64,000 nt of DNA from Garcia nutans (lineage: Eukaryota > Streptophyta > Magnoliopsida > Malpighiales > Euphorbiaceae): contig CANTUV010000037.1 in the NCBI GenBank assembly GCA_947685225.1, positions 29,221,001 through 29,285,000 on the forward strand. Reading direction: 5' to 3'. Position numbers and translations under genes: made by a program. Of the stretch, positions 22,129 to 31,787 are shown in pieces (the stretch's first letter is position 1; the number at the start of each line of letters is the position of its first letter). The notes under the pieces were generated by a model that had not been told where the DNA came from, ran no database searches, and saw only the letters and a program-made list of their open reading frames with translations.

Positions 22129-23895
22129 TGTTGCGCTCGAATTAACTCTACCACAAAGCGTCACTCACAAGTATACGAGGTAGCTGTAGCAAAGGTGATC
22201 GCCCCAAGGTCGTCTCTCAAGGAAGCTAAAGTAGCTTATTGATTATTAGATTATAAATAACAAGAAATGAATAAATTTAAATTGCTAACTAATGAAAACA
22301 GATCAATTAGAATTTTAGAACAATAAAAGTAAATTGAGCTGATGATTTGATTCACTTAATAGAAAGGTCTAGGGTTAGCACTTCTCTGCTACTTATATGT
22401 ATGAACGGTTATTCCTCTTAACCAATTTAATTTCAAAGATTAAATCTCAAGTAACTTAATTAATTGAATAAAGGAAATAAGCTCTCGCATTCAAACCTCT
22501 CTCAAATAATCTTGTTCCAATTGAAATAATCTTTTCCTAGGTAATATCTCTAATTCACCTAAGTCCTTAATTGAATTGTTCCAGCATTAGACTTCATCTC
22601 TCAATCCATCATCTAATACCTAAAACACATAATTGGTGGCTAATCAATTATATATTAGCAATAATTCATTCAATAAAGGCTTAAAGAAACAATTGAGTTA
22701 AGAGTAATAACCAATTCATACAATCATAGCAGATCCATACAAACCCTAGACTAGATCAAATTAGTTCATAATGCTATCAAACATACTCATCTCATTAATA
22801 TTCAAAGAAATCAATTTAGACATGATAATATCCATAAATACAATTGCAATGAAATTAAAGAGATAAAGTTCAAGAATAAAACCAAATTACAAACTCCTTG
22901 AAGCTTCTGAAGAATTTCTTATTCAAATCTTGCAAGAAGGATGTATCAACGGCTAGAACAATCTAATCTAAGCTGGATTAATCAAAGTGTAATCAAAATC
23001 AAAGAAAAACAAGTTATGGAAACCTAAACTCTCTTTGACGGCTCATTCTGCTCTCAAAATCGCAACAACAACTAAAGAAAACCTAACTTTAATATTTATA
23101 CGAAACCTCCGTGCGTCTTTATTAATCCATGAGTGACACGGCCAGGTTGAAGGAGACTTGGCCGTGTCTGAGGACTTTGGAGGGAGAGACACGGCCAGGT
23201 TAAAGGGGACACGGCCGTGCTGGAGGTGCAATGGAGGGACACGGCCACAAGCTTGGCCGTGTCCCTTGGTTGTGTTCACTACTGCCTGCTTTTCTTCTTT
23301 TCTTCTTTGGTTGAGTGACACGGCCATGTTGGAGGTTGACTTGGCCGTGTTGGACCATTTTAGATGGACATGGCCAATGACTTGGCCGTGTCCCTTGCCT
23401 GTGTCTTCTACTGATTGATTTTCTTCCTTTGCTTTGGAACTGAGTGAGACACGGCCAAGTTGGATGAAACTTGGCCATGTTTGAGCTTCTTTGGAGGGAC
23501 ACGGCCAGTGACTTGGCCGTGTCCCTTGAGTGTGTTCCTCTCTGTGTCTTGATCTTCTCTTTAACTTGGTATGGGACACGGCCACAAGCTTGGCCGTGTC
23601 CTCTGCCTGTGTCAGCTGCTGTCCCTTTTTTTTCCTTCAATTTGGTTCCTTGGCTTTTTAACCTAAAACAAAACTTGAAACAAACTTTAAACAAGAATTA
23701 AATGAACATTAACCAACAAAATGTAAACACACACTAAAAAATAGGACAAAAACAACATAAACACTGAAATAAACTAAAACTACCAAAATTAATGAAAACA
23801 CTAAATAAACATATTAAAACCAACAAAATACCTAAAGAAAACAATATTTATCATAATAAACAAACTACAAAACTATGACAAAAACTAACAAAATA
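22129..23895 (-). repeat. 5' LTR of Athila element E
   Basis: 1767 bp. It ends CGCAACA at the primer-site side. Its outer end reads TATTTTGTTAG instead of the TGTTTTGTTAG of the 3' LTR, a G to A change in the terminal dinucleotide. A palindrome array lies at 23134-23612. Confidence 0.9.
23134..23612. repeat. Palindrome array in the 5' LTR of Athila E
   Basis: The same array as in the 3' LTR. Perfect 12-bp-arm dyads occur at 23237-23266 (loop CAAGCT) and 23495-23524 (loop GTGACT), and a partly matching one at 23573-23601 (loop CAAGCT). The long minus-strand open frames here (23043-23585 and 23200-23694) are translated repeat. Confidence 0.88.
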
Positions 23896-24886
23896 ATAAC
23901 TTTATGAAGTTTTATGAAAATAAGTAAACGATTTAAAGTTTACAAAAGCAAAAAAGAAGTTTTTAAGGCTTTTGGAAGGAAACAAAACACAATTTAGAGT
24001 TTTGAAAATTTAGATAGCAAATTAGGGTTTTGGGGTTTTGAAGAAACAAAACTAACAACTTTAAACTTTTAGAAAACAAAGCAACGAATTAAGGTTTTCA
24101 AACTTTAGAAAAAGTGAATTGAGGTTCTAGGGTTTTGAATTAAAAGAAACAAATGAATGATTAAGCTACTGTGAAAAAACAAAAAGAAATTGAGAGCTCA
24201 AACCTTGGTTCGTAAGTTACACCAAAAAATGCTTCTTAGATGAACAAAAACAAAGACAAGCTTTACTGCCTTTGAATTGCTTGAATTATTTTTCTGCTCT
24301 CTCAAAAAATCAGATTGATTCACCTCTTTCCTACTTAGTTTCGGATCCAATTTTTCCTCCAAGTTTCTGTCCAATTTTCCTCCTTATTTCTTCCTTCCTT
24401 TTTGTGTTGTTTTTGGTCTTATTTATAGAAGAATTTATGGTCCATTCCTAGTTATTCATGGAAGATAATATTCATTAAGAAAAGGAAACCGAAACCTAAT
24501 TGTATTAGGTTTCGAAAAATTTGCATCGGAAAAATTTCGCTGGTGAAAAAAACTGCTGCGGAAAAATTGCGCTGGCGAAAAAAAACTGCTGCAAAAAAAT
24601 TACGCTGCAGCAGCACAGGCTTCACCATTTTTTACTAAAATAAATATTAAAATTAATCAAGATACCACAAAAATTATTTTGGACTAATTAAAATATATTG
24701 GACAACACAAAAATTATTTTGGACTAATTAAAATATATTGGATCGGACTAGGTAAAAAATTAATGGTCTGCGGTTTACCCCCTGCTTGAACGATCTGAGA
24801 CTTTAGAGAGTGAAAAGCAACAAGACTTAATTTTTTATGAGATGGTCATTTGAACTTTTTTTTGGGTTTTGGACCCGGTTTGAGTT

Positions 24887-25715
24887 CTGGACTTGATTTG
24901 GGTACTTGGATTAGAGATTGGGTACTTGGACCCGAGATTAAATTTGATTTGGGTACTTGGACCCAAGATTGGATTGAATTTAGGTACTTGGACCCAGGAT
25001 TGGGTACTTGGACCCGAGATTGATTTGATTTGGGTACTTGGACCCGAGATTGGGTTGAATTTGATTTGGGTACTTGGACCCGAGATTGGGTGCTTAGACC
25101 CGAGATTGGGCACTTGGACCCGAGCTTGAACTGATTTGGGTACTTGGACCCGAGATTGGGTAGTTAGACCCGAGATTGGGCACTTGGACCCGAGCTTGAA
25201 TTGATTTGGGTACTTGGACCCGAGAATGGGTGCTTGGACCCGAGAATGGGTACTTGGACCCGAGCTTGAATTGATTTGGGTACTTGGACCCGAGCTTGAA
25301 TTGATTTGGGTACTTGGACCTGAGAATGGGTGCTTGGACCCGAGATTGGGTACTTGGACCCGAGCTTGAATTGATTTGGATACTTGGACCAGAGATTGGG
25401 TACTTGGACCCGAGCTTGAATTGATTTGGGTACTTGGACCCGAGAATGGGTGCTTGGACCCGAGAATGGGTGCTTAGACCCGAGACTGATTTGATTTCGG
25501 TGCTTGGACCCGAGAATGAATCGAATTTTGGGTTCTTGGACCCGAGATTGGGTACTTGGACTCGAGATTGATTTGATTTGGGTACCTGGACCCGAGAATG
25601 ATTTGATTTGGGTACTTGGACCCGAGATTAGGTTGAATTTGGGTAACTGGACCTGAGATTGGATTGAATTTGGGTACTTGGACCTAGGATTAGGTTCTTG
25701 GACCCGAGACTGAGT
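24887..25715 (+). repeat. Tandem repeat field TTGGGTACTTGGACCCGAGA
   Basis: About thirty copies of a unit built on GGGTACTTGGACCCGAGAT, in 20-21 bp steps, often with an inserted TGAATTTGATTT that makes longer composite units. GGGT..ACCC is itself a small dyad. The family matches the inverted field at 8420-9045. Position, just outside a Tat LTR, fits the tandem repeats known from 3' regions of Tat/Ogre elements. Confidence 0.88.
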
Positions 25716-25774
25716 TTGACTGGCCTTTTATCAGTTGAAAAGTCTGACTACTCCAGCTGTTCTATGCATCATGG

Positions 25775-26205
25775 TTCTTCACCCTCAAAATGGATCTTCA
25801 TCCTTTGAGATCGGGTTTTCACCCATGAAAATGGATCTTCATCCTTTGAGATCAGGTCTTCACCCTTGCAAATGGATCTTCATCCTTTGAGATCGGGTCT
25901 TCACCCTTGAAATGAATCTTCATCCTTTGAGGTCGGGTCTTCACCCTTTAAAATGGATCTTCATCCTTTGAACTTTGGGTCTTCACCCTTTAAAATTGGA
26001 TCTTCATCCTTTGGACATCAGGTCTTCACCTTCTGAAATTGGATCTTTATCCATTAGAGATTGGGTCTTTACCCTTGAAACACGGATCTTTATCCATTGG
26101 AGATCGGGTCTTCACCCTTGAAAATGGACTTTCATCCTTTGGAAATCGGGTCTTCACCCTTGAAAATGGATCTTTATCCTTTGGACTTCGGGTCTTTACC
26201 CTTGC
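25775..26205 (+). repeat. Tandem repeat field, about 45-bp unit (ATCTTCATCCTTTGAGATCGGG)
   Basis: Roughly nine or ten units alternating GGATCTTCATCCTTTGAGA and TCGGGTCTTCACCCTTGAAAA, period about 45 bp, directly after the 20-bp field. No counterpart is seen beside the inverted T2 field. The open frame at 26039-26317 is read through the repeat and is not a gene. Confidence 0.85.
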
Positions 26206-26861
26206 TTCTACTTTTTTAGTTGGACTAGTCTTTTATCTTTTGCATCTTCATTCTTTTGAGAGTTCTAATGTTTCATTCTTTTGTTCTTCCTTTTTGCAAA
26301 AATTTAGCTATTTTTAATTGGACCTTATATCCTCTCCTTGCCCCCCCCCCTGCGTGGCAAAATATTTGTAAGTGAGTTTGAAAATATTTGGTATATAAAC
26401 TTTAAAAAATTGATAAGGAGAAACTTTGCCCCCTGTGTAGGCTCAAACTAAAGATTTTTTCCATGCAAGCTTTGATTGATGTTTTTGTTGTCTATTTCTT
26501 CGCACAAGCACGTATTTCTTCTCTTTGTAAGATTACTGGAGCTTTCTCAAGCAATGGACTTTCTATGGCCCCCTAATTTGATATCTTCCTTTGATTGTTT
26601 ACTTCACAGAGTGTTTGCTGTTCACCTTAATAAAGAATAGACAATACAAGACAATAAAGTGTGATGTGATATGCTCATGTATGCATGATATGCATGAATA
26701 ATACTTACAGTCGTTCCATCGACTCATAGGCCGAGTTGTTCAGAAGAAGTGTTCTCATTGGTTCCTTTTTGACACTTGTTCAAGTCTTGCATTGGAATGA
26801 TCGAAAGCTTTGCATTTGTGGCTTTTATCTTCTAGATGTTGAAAACATGAGTGGTGGAGAC
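26206..26861. other. Tat-type 3' region remainder, no gene
   Basis: 26240-26390 is the inverted counterpart of 8300-8410 (shared TTTAGCTATTTTT.. and a C-rich run ending CCCCTGC). From 26400 to 26861 I recognise nothing beyond AT-rich sequence. Confidence 0.4.
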
Positions 26862-28609
26862 TATTTTATTAGTTTTTGTTATAGATTTGTGTCTTGTTTA
26901 TTATGATAAATATTGTTTTCTTTAGGTATTTTGTTGGTTTTAATATGTTTATTTAGTGTTTTCATTAATTTTGGTAGTTTTAGTTTATTTCAGTGTTTAT
27001 GTCATTTTTGTCCTAGTTTTTAGTGTGTGTTTACATTTTGTTGGTTAATGTTCATTTAACTCTTGTTTAAAGTTTGTTTCAAGTTTTTTTTTAGGTTAAA
27101 AAGCCAAGGAACCAAATTGAAGGAAAAAAGGGACAGTAGCTGACGCAGGCAGAGGACACGGCCAAGCTTGTGGCCGTGTCCCATACCAAGTTAAAGAGAA
27201 GATCAAGACACAGAGAGGAACACACTCAAGGGACACGGTCAAGTCACTGGCCGTGTCCCTCCAAAGAAGCTCAAACACGGCCAAGTTGCTCCAACTTGGC
27301 CGTGTCTCACTTAAATCCAAAGCAAAGAAGAAGAAACTCTCACAGAAGCAAACACAAGCAAGGGACATGGCCAAGTCACTGGCCGTGTCCCTCCAAGGGC
27401 ATCCAACACGGCTGTGTCTTATCTAACTTGGCCGTGTCTCATCTAACTTGGCCGTGTCTCACTCAAGTCCAAAGGAAAGATCAAAAGCAAGCAGTATTGA
27501 ACACAAGCAAGGGACACGGCCAAGTCACTGGCCGTGTCCCTCAAACTCACCTCCAACATGGCCAAGTCTCCTCTAACTTGGCTGTGTCTCTCATGGACCA
27601 AAGACAAGCGAATTTTTAAAAGCGGAGGATTCGTATAAATAGGAAATTTAGGGTTTTCAAAAGGGGTTGTTGAGTTTTTAAGATTGGATCAGCCGTCAAA
27701 GAGAAGAACTGAGGGTTTCACATTTTTTTTCTTTGATTTTGATTACACTTTGATTAATCTAGCTTAGATTAGATTGTTCTAGCCATTGATACATCCTTCT
27801 TGCAAGATTTGAACAAGAGATTCTTCAGAAGCTTCAAGGAGTTTGTAATTTGGTTTTGTTCTTGAACTTTATCTCCTTCTTTTCATTGGAATAGTATTTA
27901 TGGATATTATCATGTCTAAATTGATTTCTTTGAATATTAATGAGATGAGTATGTTTGATAGCATTATGAACTAATTTGATCTAGTCTAGGGTTTATATGG
28001 ATCAGCTATGATTGTATGAATTGGTTATTACTCTTAACTCAATTATTTCTTTAAGCCTTTATTGAATGAATTATTGCTAATATATAATTGATTGGCCACC
28101 AATTATGTGTTTTAGGTATTAGATGATGGATTGAGAGATGAAGTCTAATGCTGGAACAATTCAATTAAGGACTTAGGTGAATTAGAGATATAACCTAGGA
28201 AAAGATTATTTCAATTGGAACAAGATTATTTAAGAGAGGTTTGAATGCGAGAGCTTTTTTCCTTTATTCAATTAATTAAGTTGCTTGAGATTTAATCTTT
28301 AAAATTAAATTGGTTAAGAGGAATAACCGTTCATACATATAAGTAGTAGAGAAGTTCAAACCCTAGACCATTCTATTAAGTGAATCAAAACATCAGCTCA
28401 GTTTACTTTTATTTGTTCTAAACTTCGAGCAATTTGTCTTTATTAATTGTTAGCAATTTAAATTCATTCATTACTTGTTATTTAAAATATGATAATCAAT
28501 TAGCTACTTTAGCTTCCTTGAGAGACGACCTTGGGGCGATCACCTTTGCTACAACTACCTCGTATACTTGTGAGTGACGCTTTGTGGTAGAGTTAATTTG
28601 AGCGCAACA
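26862..28609 (+). repeat. 5' LTR of Athila F
   Basis: About 1.75 kb, ending GAGCGCAACA at 28609, in opposite orientation to the LTRs of E. Landmarks correspond throughout, including the TTATGATAAATATTG start region, the palindrome array, and the GGGGCGATCACC..CGTATACTTG end block. Confidence 0.85.
27153..27592. repeat. Palindrome array in LTR of Athila F
   Basis: Dyads GGACACGGCCAAGCTTGTGGCCGTGTCC (27154-27181, split here only for naming: arms GGACACGGCCA and TGGCCGTGTCC), GACACGGTCAAGTCACTGGCCGTGTC (27234-27259, one arm mismatch) and a 12-bp-arm copy GGGACACGGCCA..TGGCCGTGTCCC (27512-27541, loop AGTCAC). The open frame 27170-27619 over it is repeat translation. Confidence 0.88.
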
Positions 28610-28615
28610 AGTTTT

Positions 28616-28633
28616 TGGGGCCGCTGCCGGGGA
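28616..28633 (+). other. Primer-binding site, tRNA-Asp, mutated (Athila F)
   Basis: TGGGGCCGCTGCCGGGGA, two changes from the perfect site in E, located 6 nt after the LTR end. Confidence 0.85.
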
Positions 28634-28749
28634 AGCTAATTGGCATAATTGTTTATTAGGGAAAAATACTTTAGATTATTTTCCATTGTTTACTTTTGAT
28701 TTTTTTTGTCTTTTGCTTTTAATAATTCCTTTTTCTAGAAATTTTGTTT

Positions 28750-28926
28750 ATGCAAGGCAGGAGATCACTCGAAGGAGAGCTACATCCATTTATTCCAGAA
28801 ATTCAGCGAGTGAAAAGGAGCAGAGAAGAGTTTGAACTTTATACAGGATTTGATACCGAGGAAGACACTTCTGATTTTGAGTCGGAATCTGCACAATCTG
28901 TTAAAATGGCAGAAGAAAGACAAAGG
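28750..28926 (+). pseudogene. gag: Athila F gag, first segment
   Basis: The start ATG at 28750 matches the start of gag in E (MQGRRSLEGELHP..). Fifty-nine codons are present before element A interrupts the frame within EERQR. The acidic segment EEDTSDFESES is shared with E. Confidence 0.8.
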
Positions 28927-29719
28927 TGTAACACCCGGATACCCTATATAAGTACTATACATATACTTAGTATACATACAGTAAGTATATAAAGTATAAA
29001 GATGTCACTTTTCGCTATCTTTTAAAAAACCTGTAACAGAGTTCAAACCAGAATACGTTAATTTAAATAACATTTACAAAATCATTATCTTTATCAAACT
29101 CCATTTATACATATAAATACTCTCTCATCAGAAATACATCGTAATTAAAAGTTATACATGTATGCATTACCCTCTAGTTGGTCTCGACAAACTCTTACTC
29201 TTCTCGTGGCATAACAGCTGGACTTCCAGATCAACCGCATATCCACCTGCGTGATTACACAACCGCGCTAAGCCCGAGAGCTTAGTAGTACAATATAAAA
29301 TATAAACATACACTATAGAAATTCTAACATATAATAATACTATATTCATTCCATATACCATTAGTTCTTATCATGTTTTTCTCTTTTTAATTTGCACCTT
29401 TCATATATCTCGACTAAATTCATATATTATGTACATATATACATACCATTATCACCAATTCCAACCCGTCACGAATACTCACAATCAATTTGTCAATACA
29501 CACATTACACATCATACTTCATAACATTGTTTTATTCACAATTCATCAATCATAAATCACATTTCCAACAAGTCAACCATAGATCTCATTACTCATTTAT
29601 TTCAACATTTGTATATCATATTGACAACAAAGACAGACTCGGGCCCAAACGACACTAATATGCCATTCTATTTTCAGAGTTAATGCTTTGGTTTAATCAT
29701 CACATTTATCATTATCATA

Positions 29720-29960
29720 GACCCAACTAGGCTTCAAGGATTTAGGTTTAACCAAGCTTCAAGGGGAGCAAAGCATGCTAAGCATCAACCCAACTTGGCT
29801 TCAAAAACCAATCCAACCTAGCTTCAAGGGTTGTAACATCTCAATTAGGCTTCAAGGACTAGACCCAACCAAGCTTCAAGGGGAGTAAAACATGTTAAAC
29901 TTCTACCCAACTTGGCTTCAAGGATCAAGCCCAACCTAACTTCAAGAGATTGTTACTCAT
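29720..29960. repeat. CTTCAAGG/AACCTAGC repeats in LTR of A
   Basis: Degenerate 25-60 bp units of the form CCCAACTTGGCTTCAAGG and CCAACCTAGCTTCAAGG, several times in 240 bp. LTR D has the reverse form at 13440-13560. Elements B and the solo LTR carry a different repeat here. Confidence 0.7.
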
Positions 29961-30698
29961 ATTAGGCATGCCACCAACAACAAACTCTGAGAATAGAATA
30001 ACACATTAGCTACACAATTCATTGATTATTTCATCATCAATATCATTTTCAATTCTCATCATCATCTAGGCAAACATGCCTTATTTCTTTCAATTGAATC
30101 ATCATTGCCAATCACAATGGCTTCACATCACATTTGAGTTATCATAGCCAATCACAATGGCTTTACATCATATTTCAATCCACATTATAGCAATTCATCT
30201 TTCAAATACACAATCATTTATCTCATCATATCCTTCACATTTCATATTCCATCATTGATATATACAACATCAATTACATTAACTAGGCAAACATATCATT
30301 ATTCACATCATTATAAATTGCATTGTACATACCTTTTTGAATGATCCTCATCTCTTTCACCCTCAAGAATTACTCCCACCAAGCTATACATAATCAATTA
30401 CTTCATCATCTTCTTCACATTTTACATATAGCATCATTGATGTAACATTGCAAAGTACATTATTCATATAACACATAACATTATTCATATAGTATCATAT
30501 GCATCATCAATATCATCAAATGTATGCTATAAATCTCAACATCATATGAATGTATGTTCCACATATATTTGTTTAGGTCATTCTTTGTTTTCAAAGGGTT
30601 TCGAGTGTTTATGTTTAGGTTTAGGTACAACAAGACCTTTGAGGAATCAAAGCAATGTGAGAAAAGTAACAAACACTCACAGTAGCTAACACCATCAA

Positions 30699-30949
30699 GG
30701 GACACGGCCAAGCTTATGGCCGTGTCTCTCAATTACAATTCAAGCCGAGGCAGACACGGGCAGAGGGACACGGCCGTGTCTCTCAACAAAATTCAGGCAG
30801 TGGCAAACATGGGCAAGGGACACGGCCAAACTTGTGGCCGTGTCTCTCCAAAATCCATCCAACACGGCCCAAATTTCCTTGACTTGGCCGTGTCTCTCTA
30901 AAATGCTTAGTCTTAGCCGTGTCTCTTCTTGCTTTTGGCCGTGTCACTC
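30699..30949. repeat. Palindrome array in 3' LTR of A
   Basis: At 30699-30728, arms GGGACACGGCCA and TGGCCGTGTCTC enclose AGCTTA. Another lies at 30817-30846 (GGGACACGGCCA..TGGCCGTGTCTC). A loop-less copy GGGACACGGCCGTGTCTC sits at about 30763-30780. Single-arm copies continue to 30949. Confidence 0.86.
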
Positions 30950-31787
30950 AAGAACAAAACCCTAATTGTGGACAAAACACTTCTAATTGCATTTAAACAC
31001 ATTATACACAACATAAATTCATTCAAATGGATGTAATCAAAGTCATTAACACCTATTTTGCATGTTTAACACAATAATCACAATTAACCATACATTTAAT
31101 CATTCATCACTTCAAAACCCTAAAACCAAATTTACTCTTGATCTTCCACTATCAACTTCCACATAACTTACCATATTCAAAACCAAACCAATCACCAATT
31201 CAATCTTTTGACTTACAATCAATTCTAACACTTATATACACAACTCAAACACACCACATCATCACATCAACAAATCACAATTCATCTTAGACACAACTTC
31301 AAAATTAACAAAAGAAAACAAGAGAGTACTAACCTTAAATGAAGAAATTTCACCAATCTTCAATTCAATCCTTTGATTCCTCTTCCAATTTGATGTTAGA
31401 AACCAAAATACTTCAATTGCTCTCTTTTCCCTTTGGATAGCCGGCCACTCATGCAAAGAAAAGAAAAATGAAGACAAGTCAATCCTTCTTTTCTTCTTTA
31501 AATCTCCACCAAGAGATTTTCACCAAGCAATTACCTATATACCCTTTGTCATTTAACTTAACTTTTGTCACTTGTATGCCCATTATGGTAATTTCACATA
31601 TCACATAAAAATATCCTCTTCCATTGACCCCTCATTTGACTTATGTATATGTTATTTATACTACCATATATGCAACATATACACTTCCTTTAAAAATTCT
31701 TTTCTCTTTCAAATTAACATATACACTCAATCCAATCAAAACAACAATAATATTCAAAACTTCTAGGGCATACATTGGGATATTACA

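Larger units (their letters stand above)
15941..23895 (-). mobile_element. Athila-type Ty3/gypsy element (E), complete ends, internally deleted
   Basis: Two LTRs (15941-17701 and 22129-23895) bound the element, flanked by 5-bp direct repeats ATAAC (15936-15940 and 23896-23900). A tRNA-Asp primer site lies at 22105-22122, and a purine tract reading GTGTGGGGTAGT on the minus strand abuts the 3' LTR at 17702. Order on the minus strand is LTR, primer site, gag, protease, integrase tail, non-coding 3' region, LTR. RT, RNase H and the integrase core are absent, so the element is non-autonomous. The two LTRs differ at many positions by eye and gag and PR carry stops, so it is older than the nested elements to the right. 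Confidence 0.9.
15020..24770 (-). mobile_element. Tat/Ogre-like LTR (T3b), reverse orientation, split by an Athila element
   Basis: On the plus strand it begins TGTGAGTAGGGATTTTTGCC at 15020 next to the tRNA-Arg primer site. It is interrupted at 15941-23895 and resumes to about 24770, where minus-strand GCAGACCATTAATTTTT matches the LTR start of T1 (GTAGACCCTTAATTTTT). Net length is about 1.8 kb. A stretch present in T3a (14155-14460) is deleted here. Beyond 24770 a G-rich tract (AAGCAGGGGG on the minus strand) and the tandem repeats follow, so this LTR also has both leader-type and 3'-type sequence on its two sides. Confidence 0.6.
28927..31787 (-). repeat. 3' LTR of element A
   Basis: On the plus strand it runs from TGTAACACCC to GGGATATTACA. 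It contains CTTCAAGG-type repeats (29720-29960), the palindrome array (30699-30949) and a GGCCGGC site near 31440. Nothing coding. Confidence 0.88.

Noticed and set aside
23134..23612. CRISPR-like appearance of the palindromic arrays
   Set aside because: Spacers are similar to each other, unit spacing is irregular, there are no cas genes, and the context is a plant LTR.
24835..25129. Open frames 24835-25113 (minus) and 24893-25129 (plus)
   Set aside because: Both are readings of the 20-bp tandem repeat.
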